From NCBI RefSeq assembly GCF_013166655.1, contig NZ_JABKCA010000008.1:24484-88483 (forward strand): a DNA stretch of 64,000 nt. Direction: 5' to 3'. A program made the translations under genes and the position numbers. The notes beneath the pieces are model-generated. The model was not told the origin of the DNA, did not search any database, and worked only from the letters and a program-made list of their open reading frames with translations. The number at the start of each line of letters is the position of its first letter. The stretch's first letter is position 1. Positions 52,295 through 61,881 of the stretch are shown piece after piece. Source of the stretch: Lentimicrobium sp. L6 (lineage in GTDB: Bacteria; Bacteroidota; Bacteroidia; Bacteroidales; UBA12170).

Positions 52295-52759
52295 TTAATG
52301 GCTTGGGAATAGTTTATTGAGAACCTGAGTTCTGTAATCAAAAATCTCATTCAACTTATTCTCAATGATCATTTTATTGGCCATTGCACCTAAAAAACCA
52401 AATGGAGGTTGATAACTATCAATGTCTTTCATTATCACATGATTGCCTTGCTTTTTTATCATATGCTGATGGTGCCACATAGAATAAGGTCCAATCCTTT
52501 GCTCATCCACAAAATACTCTTTGTCTTTTACATGAGTTATTTCTGTCACCCAATTGGTCTTAATTCCTAATATTGGCTTCACAGTATAACTTATAATCAT
52601 TCCTTCATATATTCTATTTGGAAGGTCTTTAGTTCTAATATCAAAACCCATTTCTTTTGGAGTAATTTTCTTCAAATTTTGTGGGGATGAAATAAAATCC
52701 CAAACCTCATCAATGCTAGCGCTAATCATTTGTTCTCTATAAAACTGATAGAAAGCCAT
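52295..52759 (-). CDS. SRPBCC-family ligand-binding protein
   Basis: This 154-residue cytoplasmic protein has a START/Bet v1-like fold. Its EQMISASIDEVWDFISSPQNLKKITP start and the IGPYSMWHHQHMI stretch are typical of SRPBCC members of the cell-division-inhibitor/polyketide-cyclase-like group. Such proteins bind hydrophobic ligands; no specific one can be named. It has a minus-strand promoter element, is divergent from the CsaA-like gene and probably leads a two-gene unit with the GH16-like lipoprotein gene downstream. Confidence 0.82.
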   Translation of the reverse strand: MAFYQFYREQMISASIDEVWDFISSPQNLKKITPKEMGFDIRTKDLPNRIYEGMIISYTVKPILGIKTNWVTEITHVKDKEYFVDEQRIGPYSMWHHQHMIKKQGNHVIMKDIDSYQPPFGFLGAMANKMIIENKLNEIFDYRTQVLNKLFPSH

Positions 52760-52787
52760 AATCGTTTTTATAATTAATATTTAAGGT

Positions 52788-52795
52788 CAAAAATA
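52788..52795 (-). promoter_or_regulatory. Promoter -7 element (TATTTTTG, minus strand) for the SRPBCC gene
   Basis: Exact TAnnTTTG match on the minus strand, 29 nt before the start codon. Confidence 0.45.
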
Positions 52796-52893
52796 ATATA
52801 TTAAGAACTATCATTAATCTTGTTGAGGATTTTTGCGAAATAAATAACAAAAAAGAGTTTTATATATTTTTCTAGAATTATTTAGTATCCTAC

Positions 52894-52901
52894 TATCTTT
52901 G
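52894..52901 (+). promoter_or_regulatory. Promoter -7 element TATCTTTG for the CsaA-like gene
   Basis: Exact TAnnTTTG match 18 nt before the ATG at 52919. It makes the upstream in-frame TTG at 52904 an unlikely start. Confidence 0.55.
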
Positions 52902-52918
52902 TTTTGAAACTTAAAGTT

Positions 52919-53257
52919 ATGGATGAAACAATTAATTGGTCAGATTTTGAAAAGGTAAATATTAGAGTAGGTACTATTCTATCAGTTGATGTTTTGCAGA
53001 AAGCTAAAAAGCCAGCTTTCGTTTTGGAAATTGACTTTGGAGAATGGGGTATTAAAACCTCATCTGCTCAGATAACTGTTCATTACCAAACAAATGATCT
53101 CATAGGTAAACAAATAATTGCAGTTGTAAATTTCCCGCCAAAAAGAATTGCAGGGATTAAAAGTGAGTGTTTGGTTTTAGGTATCTATGAAGAAAATGGC
53201 GAAGTTGTTTTGTTAAGTGCAGATAAAAAAGTGAAAAACGGATTAAAAATTGGATAA
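52919..53257 (+). CDS. csaA: CsaA-like tRNA-binding domain protein
   Basis: This 112-residue protein consists of one tRNA-binding OB domain (EMAP II/Trbp111/CsaA type). VNIRVGTILSVDVLQKAKKPAFVLEIDFG and VVNFPPKRIAGIKSECLVLG are diagnostic. CsaA was described as an export chaperone in Bacillus, but the fold suggests tRNA binding; the real role is unsettled. The start at the ATG 52919 follows from the promoter element. The next gene begins immediately after its stop codon, so the two are co-transcribed. Confidence 0.88.
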   Translation: MDETINWSDFEKVNIRVGTILSVDVLQKAKKPAFVLEIDFGEWGIKTSSAQITVHYQTNDLIGKQIIAVVNFPPKRIAGIKSECLVLGIYEENGEVVLLSADKKVKNGLKIG

Positions 53258-53575
53258 ATGATAGCAAAAACTCATCAACCTCCCTATTACGCAGTTATAT
53301 TTACTTCTATTATGAATGCCTCAACTGATGGATATGAAATAATGGCTAATAAAATGCTAGAACTAGCTGAAAAACAAGATGGATTCTTGGGAATTGAATC
53401 TGCAAGAGAAGAAATAGGTATAACGGTTTCCTATTGGAAAGATGAGGAATCTATCAAAAACTGGAAGCTGCAAACCGATCATATCATAGCTCAAAAATTG
53501 GGCAAAGAAAAGTGGTATGAGTCATATAGAATTAGGGTATGTAAGGTAGAAAGAGATTATACAAATCTTAAATAA
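53258..53575 (+). CDS. Antibiotic biosynthesis monooxygenase (ABM) domain protein
   Basis: This 105-residue dimeric alpha/beta-barrel-type protein resembles ABM/YgiN-like members: YYAVIFTSIM, MLELAEKQDGFLGIESA, ITVSYWKDEESIKNWK and ESYRIRVCKVERDY. Family members are small oxygenases, heme-degrading or quinol monooxygenases, or signalling proteins. No catalytic assignment is possible here. It starts one base after the csaA stop codon. Its frame runs directly into the pseudogene remnant that follows, separated by the stop at 53573. Confidence 0.82.
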   Translation: MIAKTHQPPYYAVIFTSIMNASTDGYEIMANKMLELAEKQDGFLGIESAREEIGITVSYWKDEESIKNWKLQTDHIIAQKLGKEKWYESYRIRVCKVERDYTNLK

Positions 53576-54280
53576 AATCTCTATTTACTTTTTAGCGTAT
53601 TTGTATTTTTTACCTCCAAGGCATATTCCCAATATATCATTAAACCATTTACAGGAGAACCTCACCTGATTTAAAACACTCATGCCTTTGCTCCTGATGG
53701 CTTTGATATTGATGAAATTGCAGAAGGTGGAGAAAATATTGTAATGCCAGTAAGCATTTTTAATTCTGGGGTTGAAACGGCTAGCTGAGTTTCTGCGGTC
53801 ATTATCTGTAGCGATCTAGATATTACTATTACAAGTGATCACAAAACATATAATGATATCATTTCAGATGGAGAAGTATGGAGCAATGGCGGATATGAGT
53901 TTACAATTAATGAAAACTGTATAGAGAAAGATGTGTCTTTTGTATTTATCATCACCACCAATGAGGAAAGTTGGTCTGACACTTTCGTCTTACATTTATA
54001 TCCTAAAGATGCTTTTGGAATTTCAGAATTGGATAAAGATATCTACATCATCTATCCTAATCCAAATGAAGGAGTCTTTAACATCAGAGCGGAGAACTTA
54101 TCCAAAGAAACCAATTATCAGATTCTAAATGCTGCTGGTAAGTTGGTTAGAAGTGGGTATATTCAACACTCAAGCTTTAATGAAACTCAAATTAATATTG
54201 GATATATAGAAAACGGAATCTATCTATTAAGACTAATAGAAAATATTCAATCTGTTAACTATAAATTTATCGTGCGATAA
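53576..54280 (+). pseudogene. Decayed T9SS-secreted protein remnant
   Basis: A single reading frame over about 235 codons retains the two ends of an exported protein. At the start is a signal-peptide-like stretch (LLFSVFVFFTSKAYSQ) without any start codon. The end is a T9SS sorting domain with IIYPNPNEGVF and a terminal strand KFIVR. Between them is a beta-sandwich fragment (GGENIVMPVSIFNSGVETAS...). Two in-frame stops, TAA at 53672 and TGA at 53786, interrupt it, and most of the original protein, including any enzyme domain, is missing. It probably derives from a secreted peptidase-type protein. An ATG-initiated ORF of 115 codons (53933-54280) exists only as its C-terminal part. Confidence 0.75.
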
Positions 54281-54399
54281 GATGGACCAAAGCTTTCAGT
54301 TTTTCACATTTAGTCCAACTTATTAACAATGATACTAAATAACTAGTTTTCTGTCACATATAAATTATTAACAAGCCAGATACTTATGTTGTTTTTGGG

Positions 54400-54407
54400 T
54401 ATTTTTG
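54400..54407 (+). promoter_or_regulatory. Promoter -7 element TATTTTTG for dnaE
   Basis: Exact TAnnTTTG match 30 nt before the dnaE start codon; -33 box not evident. Confidence 0.45.
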
Positions 54408-54436
54408 AAGGCTCATTTTCAACCTAATTCTGTTCT

Positions 54437-57400
54437 ATGTTTTTAATTTACGATACTGAAACCACTGGTTTACCTAAGGATTATAATGCACCTATCACCA
54501 ATTCGGATAATTGGCCACGTATGGTCCAAATTTCTTGGCAATTGCATGATGATAAAGGCCAATTGGTGGAAGTTAAAAACTACATCATTAAACCTGAAGG
54601 ATATGAAATCCCCTATGCTGTAGTTAAGGTACATGGTATCACCACTGAAAGAGCAGAAAAACAGGGAGTTGCCTTAAGTATGGTCTTGGATGAGTTTAAC
54701 GAGACGCTTAAGAAAACTACTTTTGTTGTTGGCCATAATATTGAATTTGATAATAATATCATTGGGGCTGAGTTTCATAGGAAAGACATCGATACTCCCC
54801 TTTTTGAGCGTACCAGTTTAGATACTAAAAATGAATCGACAAATTATTGTGCTATTCCTGGTGGAAAAGGAGGAAAGTTTAAATGGCCCAAACTTGGCGA
54901 ACTCCATGAGAAATTATTTGGGGAAGCCTTCGATATGGCACATAATGCTGCTGCCGATGTGGAAGCCACCGCTCGTTGTTTTCTCGAACTTGTTCGACTC
55001 AAAGTTATTGAAGCAGGGAAATTGCATTTTTCTGAAGAACAATTTGAGGCTTTTCAACTGGCAAACCCAAATACTATCCAAGCTATAGGTTTAAATACTC
55101 AACCCTATGATGCAGTTGATCTAGATGAATCAGACTCCCCAGAAATCAGTATTCAAACTGAATTAGAAAAAGGTACTGTAAAGACCAAGACTATCCTTAC
55201 TGGAGAGCTAAAATATTCACATTTACACTTACATACCCCATACTCTATCCTAGATGGAGCGACTTCTATTCCCCGTTTAGCAGAAAAAGCTTTAAATGAT
55301 GGAATGGAAGCTGTTGCCATTACCGATCATGGTAATATGTTCGGAGTAAAAACATTTCACAAAATACTAACCGGAAAAGGTTTAAAGCCAATTTTAGGCT
55401 GTGAAGTTTATGTGGCACGAAGAGGAATGCACCGAAAAGAAGCCAAAATTGACGGTAGCGGTTGGCATTTGGTGTTATTGGCAAAAAATAGAGCTGGCTA
55501 TCAGAACTTGATGAGAATGGTGAGTCTGTCTTGGTTAGAAGGAAATTATTACAAACCACGTATAGATAAAGAATTATTAAGTCAGAATTCAGAAGGATTA
55601 ATTGCTCTTTCAGCTTGTTTAGGCGGTGAAGTGAATCAAAAACTGATGAATGAAAGCCAAGGAGAAGCAGAAAAAGCTGCCCTTTGGTATAAAGATTTAT
55701 TTGGCGAAGATTTTTACCTCGAACTCCAAAGGCATCAGTCAGGAGATCCAGAATTAGATAGTAAAGTATATGAAGACCAGGTTTTTGTTAATCAGAAACT
55801 TTTGGAAATGGGCCATAAATACGGAATCAAAGTAGTTGCCACCAATGATGTCCATTTTGTAAATAAAGAAGATTCTGGAGCTCAAGATCGATTAATCTGT
55901 ATCAGTACTGGAAAAAACATTGATGATCCAAGCCGTCTTAGGTATTCAGGTCAAGAATGGTTCAAAACTCAGAAAGAGATGATTGAACTATTTAAGGATC
56001 ATCCTGAGTGCATTGCTCATACTCAAGAAATAGTTGATAAGGTGGAGAATTACCCTCTGAACTCCAAGCCTATCATGCCTGACTTTACTCTTCCTGAGGG
56101 TTTTACCGATGAAAATGAATATCTCAGGCATATTGTTTATGAAGGAGCACATATTCGTTGGGGAGCAGTTCTAACAGAAGAACTCATTGAGCGCTTAGAT
56201 TTTGAACTGGAAACTATCAAAAAGATGGGATTCCCTGGCTATTTCCTTATTGTCTGGGATTTTTTGGTTGCAGCAAGAAATATGGGAGTTGTAGTGGGTC
56301 CCGGTCGTGGCTCTGCTGCTGGTTCTGCTGTGGCCTATTCTCTTCGTATCACAGAAATAGATCCTGTAAAATATAATCTACTGTTTGAGAGATTCCTGAA
56401 TCCTGATCGTGTGTCCATGCCCGATATCGATATCGATTTCGATGATGAAGGTAGAGGAAGAATCATGGAATGGGTAGTGAATAAATATGGTGAGAAACGA
56501 GTAGCTCACATTGTGACATTCGGTAGTTTGGCAGCAAAATCAGCTATTCGAGATGTGGGTAGAGTACAGCAATATCCACTATCAGAAACCATGTTACTCC
56601 AAAAACTTGTACCAACTCGACCGGGTATTTCATTAAAGGATGCTTTTAAAGAAGTTCCTGAACTGAATAATATAAAAAGAGGAAAAGGCGAGGCTGCCGA
56701 TGTATTAAAATATGCCGAAGTATTGGAGGGCTCAGTTAGAAATACTGGTGTTCATGCTTGTGGTGTTATTATTGGCAAAGAAGATTTAGAGAATTATGTT
56801 CCTATTAGTACTGCAAAAGATTCAGAATTAAAATATGTAACTCAGTATGATGGAAAGCATGTTGAGGATATTGGTTTATTAAAGATGGATTTTTTGGGTT
56901 TAAAAACTCTGACCATTATTAAGCATGCCGTTGAGAATATCAAAGAATCGAAAGGTGTTGAAATAGATATTGAGAATGTAAACTTGGAAGATGAAAAGAC
57001 CTACCAATTATATTCTGATGGCGATACTACCGGGTTATTCCAGTTTGAGTCGGCTGGAATGAAAAAGTATCTTAAGGAATTAAAGCCCACTCGTTTTGAG
57101 GATTTGATTGCTATGAATGCGCTCTATCGTCCTGGTCCTTTAGAATATATTCCTAGTTTTGTAAAGCGAAAAAATGGTTTAGAACCCATTGAATACGATC
57201 TTCCAATGATGAAAGAATACCTGGAAGAAACCTATGGTATCACAGTTTACCAAGAACAGGTGATGCTTCTTTCTCGCCAGCTGGCTAATTTTACTCGTGG
57301 ACAATCCGATTCACTCCGTAAAGCCATGGGTAAGAAGATTAAAGCCATGATGGATGAGTTGAAAGTATTATTTATTGAAGGTTGTAAAGCTAATGAGCGA

Positions 57401-58798
57401 TTCATGAAGGAATGTACGGAGACAAAAAAGAATCCAGACAAACTTATCAATAAAATTTGGGGTGACTGGGAAGCTTTTGCTAAATATGCTTTCAATAAAT
57501 CTCATGCCACTTGTTATTCCTATGTTTCTTATCAAACGGCATATTTAAAAGCCCATTATCCAGCTGAATTTATGGCCGCTGTACTGAGTAATAATATGAG
57601 TGATATTGAGAAAGTGACATTCTTTATCGATGATTGCAGAAATCAAGGATTTAAGGTTTTAGGTCCAGACATTAATGAATCAGGAACTAATTTTGCAGTT
57701 AATAAAGATGGAGATATTCGCTTTGGATTAAATGCCATCAAAGGAGTTGGAGGTGCTGCTGCCGATATGATTATAGAGGAACGCAGAGAAAATGGCAAGT
57801 ATAAAGGTATTTTTGGCATGGTCAAACGAGTTAACCTTCGTTCAGTTAACAAGAAGAGTTTAGAATCTATGGTCTATGCCGGTGCTTTCGATAGTTTTGA
57901 GAAAACACCACGTCATGTCTTCTTCCATATGGAAAATGGCTCAACTTTTTTAGAGAAAATCATTCAATATGGACATAAGTTTCAAGCGGAACAAAACTCT
58001 AATCAAGGAAGTTTATTTGGAGACTTAGGCTCTGTAGAATTGCCTGATCCAGAAATTCCAGAGACTGAACCTTGGTCACAACTCGAATCATTAAAAAGGG
58101 AAAATGATGTGGTAGGATTTTATCTATCTGGCCATCCTCTAGATACTTATAGTATGGAACTTAAGCAATTTTGCAATAGCGATATCAAAAGCTTCAATGC
58201 TGTGATGGAAAGGCTGAATCAAATTGTGATGAATACCGAAAAGGACAAAGATGGTAAAAAGCCTGAAACCGATGAGCTGAAGCTACTTAGAGACAAGCCA
58301 TATACCATAGCAGGTATTATCTCTATCCCTGCTAGCACCACGATGATGACCAAAACAGGAAAGCCATTTGGTAGATTCACTGTGGAGGATTATACAGGTT
58401 CATTGGAAATCAATATGTTTGGCGAAAATTTCGAGAAATACAAGAGTATTTTGAGTAGAAAAGACCAATATGTTCTTTTAAAAGTAGCTCCAGAAAAACC
58501 CCGTTGGCGTGATGAGTTTGAACTCAAAATCAATGCTATAGAACTGTTATCTGAAGTGATGGAGAAATATGTAAGGAGAATTGACCTTAGCATCAAATTA
58601 CATAATGTATCTTCTCAATTGATAGATAATCTGAATACTGTTATTGAAACCGGTGGTGGCAAAACGCCCATCAATGTGCAAGTTATCGATGAAAATAATG
58701 AGATATTACATATGAATATTCCTACTAAAGTAAACTCTAAGCATTTTATCAATGCGCTAAAAGATAATGAAGAATTAAGTATTCGGTTGGTGAAGTAA
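54437..58798 (+). CDS. dnaE: DNA polymerase III subunit alpha with fused N-terminal 3'-5' exonuclease
   Basis: This is the replicative polymerase, 1453 residues. The first roughly 190 residues are a DnaQ-like DEDDh exonuclease with a full set of catalytic residues: Asp6, Glu8 (YDTETTG), Asp105 (HNIEFD), His169 and Asp174 (HNAAADVE). A PHP domain (from about 257: HLHLHTPYSILDG, ITDHGNMFG) follows. The polymerase core has catalytic Asp663 and Asp665 in PDIDIDFDD, then GPGRGSAAGS and KSHATCYSYVSYQTAY. An OB-fold (about 1290-1375) and a tail complete it. Proofreading by a fused exonuclease rather than a separate DnaQ is inferred. Length exceeds the usual 1150-1200 of DnaE by about the exonuclease. 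Monocistronic. Confidence 0.94.
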   Translation: MFLIYDTETTGLPKDYNAPITNSDNWPRMVQISWQLHDDKGQLVEVKNYIIKPEGYEIPYAVVKVHGITTERAEKQGVALSMVLDEFNETLKKTTFVVGHNIEFDNNIIGAEFHRKDIDTPLFERTSLDTKNESTNYCAIPGGKGGKFKWPKLGELHEKLFGEAFDMAHNAAADVEATARCFLELVRLKVIEAGKLHFSEEQFEAFQLANPNTIQAIGLNTQPYDAVDLDESDSPEISIQTELEKGTVKTKTILTGELKYSHLHLHTPYSILDGATSIPRLAEKALNDGMEAVAITDHGNMFGVKTFHKILTGKGLKPILGCEVYVARRGMHRKEAKIDGSGWHLVLLAKNRAGYQNLMRMVSLSWLEGNYYKPRIDKELLSQNSEGLIALSACLGGEVNQKLMNESQGEAEKAALWYKDLFGEDFYLELQRHQSGDPELDSKVYEDQVFVNQKLLEMGHKYGIKVVATNDVHFVNKEDSGAQDRLICISTGKNIDDPSRLRYSGQEWFKTQKEMIELFKDHPECIAHTQEIVDKVENYPLNSKPIMPDFTLPEGFTDENEYLRHIVYEGAHIRWGAVLTEELIERLDFELETIKKMGFPGYFLIVWDFLVAARNMGVVVGPGRGSAAGSAVAYSLRITEIDPVKYNLLFERFLNPDRVSMPDIDIDFDDEGRGRIMEWVVNKYGEKRVAHIVTFGSLAAKSAIRDVGRVQQYPLSETMLLQKLVPTRPGISLKDAFKEVPELNNIKRGKGEAADVLKYAEVLEGSVRNTGVHACGVIIGKEDLENYVPISTAKDSELKYVTQYDGKHVEDIGLLKMDFLGLKTLTIIKHAVENIKESKGVEIDIENVNLEDEKTYQLYSDGDTTGLFQFESAGMKKYLKELKPTRFEDLIAMNALYRPGPLEYIPSFVKRKNGLEPIEYDLPMMKEYLEETYGITVYQEQVMLLSRQLANFTRGQSDSLRKAMGKKIKAMMDELKVLFIEGCKANERFMKECTETKKNPDKLINKIWGDWEAFAKYAFNKSHATCYSYVSYQTAYLKAHYPAEFMAAVLSNNMSDIEKVTFFIDDCRNQGFKVLGPDINESGTNFAVNKDGDIRFGLNAIKGVGGAAADMIIEERRENGKYKGIFGMVKRVNLRSVNKKSLESMVYAGAFDSFEKTPRHVFFHMENGSTFLEKIIQYGHKFQAEQNSNQGSLFGDLGSVELPDPEIPETEPWSQLESLKRENDVVGFYLSGHPLDTYSMELKQFCNSDIKSFNAVMERLNQIVMNTEKDKDGKKPETDELKLLRDKPYTIAGIISIPASTTMMTKTGKPFGRFTVEDYTGSLEINMFGENFEKYKSILSRKDQYVLLKVAPEKPRWRDEFELKINAIELLSEVMEKYVRRIDLSIKLHNVSSQLIDNLNTVIETGGGKTPINVQVIDENNEILHMNIPTKVNSKHFINALKDNEELSIRLVK

Positions 58799-58847
58799 TT
58801 GCGCGATATCTTTTTATATTATCTATAATAAATACTTATCCTTTAAG

Positions 58848-58890
58848 AAAAAAAACAGCCTTGAATTAAAATACAAGGCTGTTTTTTGTT
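58848..58890. terminator. Bidirectional terminator between dnaE and guaA
   Basis: Perfect 13-bp stem AAAAACAGCCTTG / CAAGGCTGTTTTT (58851-58863 / 58874-58886) with a 10-nt loop and flanking A- and T-runs. It serves both converging genes. Confidence 0.93.
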
Positions 58891-58894
58891 TTTT

Positions 58895-60424
58895 CTATTC
58901 CCACTCAATGGTAGCAGGTGGTTTGGAACTGATATCGTAAACGACTCTATTTACTCCTTTAACTTTATTTATCACATCGTTGGAAACCTTGGCTAAAAAC
59001 TCAAATGGTAGATGTGACCAATCGGCTGTCATTCCATCTGTTGATGAAACAGCTCTTAAGGCAACAACATTCTCGTAAGTTCTTTCATCACCCATAACTC
59101 CTACCGATTGGATAGGAAGGAACATGGCTCCTGCTTGCCAAACCATATCATAAAGACCATTGTCTTTCAAGCCTTGAATAAAGATATGATCTACCTCTTG
59201 AAGAATTCTCACTTTTTCCGGAGTAACATCTCCAAGAATTCGAATTCCTAAACCAGGACCTGGGAAAGGATGACGTTTGAGTAATTCAGATTTCATTTCC
59301 ATAGCTCGTCCTACTCTTCTCACTTCATCTTTGAAAAGAGTTTTTAATGGCTCCACTATTTTTAACTTCATATAATCAGGTAAGCCCCCCACATTATGGT
59401 GAGATTTGATAGTTGCTGATGGGCCTTTTACACTAACCGATTCAATGATATCAGGATATATAGTACCTTGTGCCAACCATTTCACATCTTGAATAAGGTG
59501 AGCTTCATCATCAAATACTTCTATAAAAGTTTTGCCAATAGCTTTTCTTTTGCCTTCAGGATCGGTTAAACCTTCTAATGATTTATAGAATCTATCGGCA
59601 GAATCCACGCCTTTCACATTCAGTCCCATGTGTTTATATGATTCTAGAACTTCTTCAAACTCGTTCTTTCTCAATAAACCATTATCAACGAAAATACAGT
59701 GAAGATTTTTGCCAATAGCTTTGTGCAATAAAAGTGCTGCTACCGAAGAATCAACTCCTCCAGACAATCCTAGCACTACTTTATCGTCCCCTAAAGTTTC
59801 CTTAAGCTCTGCAACAGTAATATCAACAAAAGAATCTGGAGTCCATGATTGTGATAAACCACAAACATCTACAATGAAATTCTGTAATAGCTTGGCTCCT
59901 TCTACAGAGTGATAAACCTCAGGATGGAATTGAATACCATAGGTTTGTTCACCTTTTATATGATAACCAGCAACCTTCACATCATAAGTAGAGGCAATAA
60001 TTTCAAAATCTTTTGGAATATTTAAAATAGTATCACCATGCGACATCCATACTTGACTGCCATTAGTCATTCCTTTCACCAACTCATGAGTATCATCAAT
60101 ATAAGAAAGGTTAGCTCTACCATATTCTCTAATTTCAGATGGCATCACTTCTCCACCATCATATTGAGATAAAAGCTGTGCACCATAACATACACCCAAC
60201 AGTGGGAATGTTTTTCTGATGGCACTTAAATCAGGTTTTGGAGCATCCTCATCTCTTACAGAAAAAGGACTTCCTGATAAAATTACACCTTTAATATGAG
60301 AACCCATTTCTGGAATTTTATTATAAGGATGTATTTCGCAATAAACATTTAACTCTCTGATTCTTCGAGCAATAAGCTGAGTATACTGTGAGCCAAAATC
60401 AAGTATTAATATCATTTCTTCCAT
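58895..60424 (-). CDS. guaA: GMP synthase (glutamine-hydrolysing)
   Basis: GuaA aminates XMP to GMP using glutamine. The 509-residue protein has a class I glutamine amidotransferase domain (1-190) with Cys79 (GVCYGAQ), His167 and Glu169 (FHPEV). The ATP-pyrophosphatase domain has the P-loop SGGVDSS (221-227), and the C-terminal dimerisation domain ends [16 protein letters not shown]. The start at 60424 gives the family's usual three residues before ILILDFGSQ, but the promoter -7 element ends only 6 nt before it. The mRNA is therefore probably leaderless; an ATG at 60415 is the alternative start. Confidence 0.95.
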   Translation of the reverse strand: MEEMILILDFGSQYTQLIARRIRELNVYCEIHPYNKIPEMGSHIKGVILSGSPFSVRDEDAPKPDLSAIRKTFPLLGVCYGAQLLSQYDGGEVMPSEIREYGRANLSYIDDTHELVKGMTNGSQVWMSHGDTILNIPKDFEIIASTYDVKVAGYHIKGEQTYGIQFHPEVYHSVEGAKLLQNFIVDVCGLSQSWTPDSFVDITVAELKETLGDDKVVLGLSGGVDSSVAALLLHKAIGKNLHCIFVDNGLLRKNEFEEVLESYKHMGLNVKGVDSADRFYKSLEGLTDPEGKRKAIGKTFIEVFDDEAHLIQDVKWLAQGTIYPDIIESVSVKGPSATIKSHHNVGGLPDYMKLKIVEPLKTLFKDEVRRVGRAMEMKSELLKRHPFPGPGLGIRILGDVTPEKVRILQEVDHIFIQGLKDNGLYDMVWQAGAMFLPIQSVGVMGDERTYENVVALRAVSSTDGMTADWSHLPFEFLAKVSNDVINKVKGVNRVVYDISSKPPATIEWE

Positions 60425-60429
60425 GGCTG

Positions 60430-60437
60430 CAAAAGTA
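60430..60437 (-). promoter_or_regulatory. Promoter -7 element (TACTTTTG, minus strand) for guaA
   Basis: Exact TAnnTTTG match on the minus strand ending 6 nt before the annotated ATG at 60424. This implies a leaderless message or use of the ATG at 60415. Confidence 0.5.
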
Positions 60438-60598
60438 TAAAATGTAATTGAAAAAATGATGATAAAAAATGCTAATTATTGGGGCTTATTGATGGACTCT
60501 TTTATTGGGGTATTTTGATAAAAAATAATGCTAAAGATTATAAATCAATCAAAGGTTAACAAGAATACAAAAGACTTACTTTTTCTGAAATTAAAAAA

Positions 60599-61507
60599 TC
60601 ACTGCTTATTCCGAGGATGGTGATTCAATATCTCTGCTCTTAAAAAGCTTCTGTCGAGGTGGGTATAAATTTCGGTAGTGATAATAGACTCATGACCAAG
60701 CATTTCTTGTACAGCTCGTAAATCAGCACCGCCTTCTACCAAATGGGTAGCGAAGGAATGACGGAAGGTATGCGGGCTGATATTTTTATGAATACCAGCA
60801 CGTTCAGCTAAATCTTTAATGATGATGAAAATCATATTTCTAGTGAGCTTGGCTCCTCTTCTATTGAGAAATACAAAATCCTCAAAACCTTTTTTCACAT
60901 CAACATGCACACGTACTTGATCTACATATAAGGCAATCTGTTGCAAGGCTTGACCACCAATGGGAACCAGCCTTTCTTTATCGCCTTTACCAATCACTCT
61001 AATAAAAGACTCCTCTGGATAAATATTTGAGATTTTTAGCTCTACTAATTCTGTTACACGAAGGCCACAGGAATATAGAGTCTCTAGAATCGCTTTGTTG
61101 CGCTCCCCTTCAGGTTTACTTCTATCAATCTCACCTATCATGGAATCAATTTCCGGAAGGCTTAAAGTCTCTGGAAGTTTTCTTCCCAATCTAGGTAACT
61201 CTAATAAATCTGTTGGGTCGTCTTCAATGATATTTTCTAGCAATAGAAATTTATAGAAGGCTTTCACTCCAGAAATAATGCGTGCTTGAGAACGGGCACT
61301 TAATCCAATTTCTGCTAACCATTGGATAAAAGTTTGCAAATTCTGCAAACTCATTTCTTTCAGACTTAAACTAGGACTAGGAATTTGACAAAAAGAAAGA
61401 AGCTTAATGATATCATTCTCATAAGCTTCAATACTATTTGGAGACAAAGATTTCTCCAACTTTAAATAGATGAGGAAGCTTTTTAAATATGGATGAGAGC
61501 TAGACAT
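60599..61507 (-). CDS. xerD: Tyrosine recombinase XerD
   Basis: XerD resolves chromosome dimers at dif with a partner recombinase. The 302-residue protein has a SAM-like core-binding domain (about 5-90) and a catalytic domain with all active residues: Arg150, Lys174, His246, Arg249, His272 and nucleophile Tyr281 (IYTHLD). ATHLVEGGADLRAVQEMLGH is the housekeeping Xer signature, unlike phage integrases. Its ATG overlaps the S4-protein stop codon (TAATG), so it is the last gene of the der operon. XerD rather than XerC is favoured by the C-terminal motif, but the second recombinase is not in the window. Confidence 0.9.
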   Translation of the reverse strand: MSSSHPYLKSFLIYLKLEKSLSPNSIEAYENDIIKLLSFCQIPSPSLSLKEMSLQNLQTFIQWLAEIGLSARSQARIISGVKAFYKFLLLENIIEDDPTDLLELPRLGRKLPETLSLPEIDSMIGEIDRSKPEGERNKAILETLYSCGLRVTELVELKISNIYPEESFIRVIGKGDKERLVPIGGQALQQIALYVDQVRVHVDVKKGFEDFVFLNRRGAKLTRNMIFIIIKDLAERAGIHKNISPHTFRHSFATHLVEGGADLRAVQEMLGHESIITTEIYTHLDRSFLRAEILNHHPRNKQ

Positions 61508-61881
61508 TAGTCCATCTTAATTTTAGAAAGCTCTCTCCTATCCTTTTTAGTTGGGCGACCTGCCCCTCTATCGCGGTGTTCTGTTCGCATTTCATTAATC
61601 ATTTCCACTCTTTCGAGTTCTTCTTGAGGAGTAATATCTTTATATTTTTGCACAGCAAGGCTAGCACTCATTCTGTTTTTAATGACGTCTACGACTTCTA
61701 TCACTTTATTCATGATATTCACTCGCAATTCAATCACATCACCAACCTTGACCTCACGTGAAGCTTTTACAGCTACATCATCAATCTTTACACGACCATT
61801 TTTACAGGCTTCAGCAGAAATACTTCGTGTTTTATAAAGACGAATAGCCCAAAGATATTTATCAATGCGAACTCCTGCCAT
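61507..61881 (-). CDS. S4-domain RNA-binding protein (Hsp15-like)
   Basis: This 124-residue protein has an N-terminal S4 domain (about 4-60: RIDKYLWAIRLYKTRSISAEACKNGRVKID) like Hsp15/HslR and RlbA. It continues with a basic C-terminal region (RTEHRDRGAGRPTKKDRREL) that probably contacts rRNA. Hsp15 rescues stalled 50S subunits carrying nascent chains; a similar ribosome-associated role is inferred. Its ATG overlaps the der stop codon and its own stop overlaps the xerD start, each as TAATG, which indicates tight translational coupling. Confidence 0.88.
   Translation of the reverse strand: MAGVRIDKYLWAIRLYKTRSISAEACKNGRVKIDDVAVKASREVKVGDVIELRVNIMNKVIEVVDVIKNRMSASLAVQKYKDITPQEELERVEMINEMRTEHRDRGAGRPTKKDRRELSKIKMD

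Noticed and set aside
54282..54318. Hairpin TGGAC...GTCCA after the pseudogene as a terminator
   Set aside because: The stem is short with a mismatch, and no T-tract follows on either strand.
60599..61507. Phage-type integrase next to a tRNA gene, hinting at a genomic island
   Set aside because: It carries the housekeeping Xer signature, lies in a coupled operon with der, and is separated from the tRNA by that operon.
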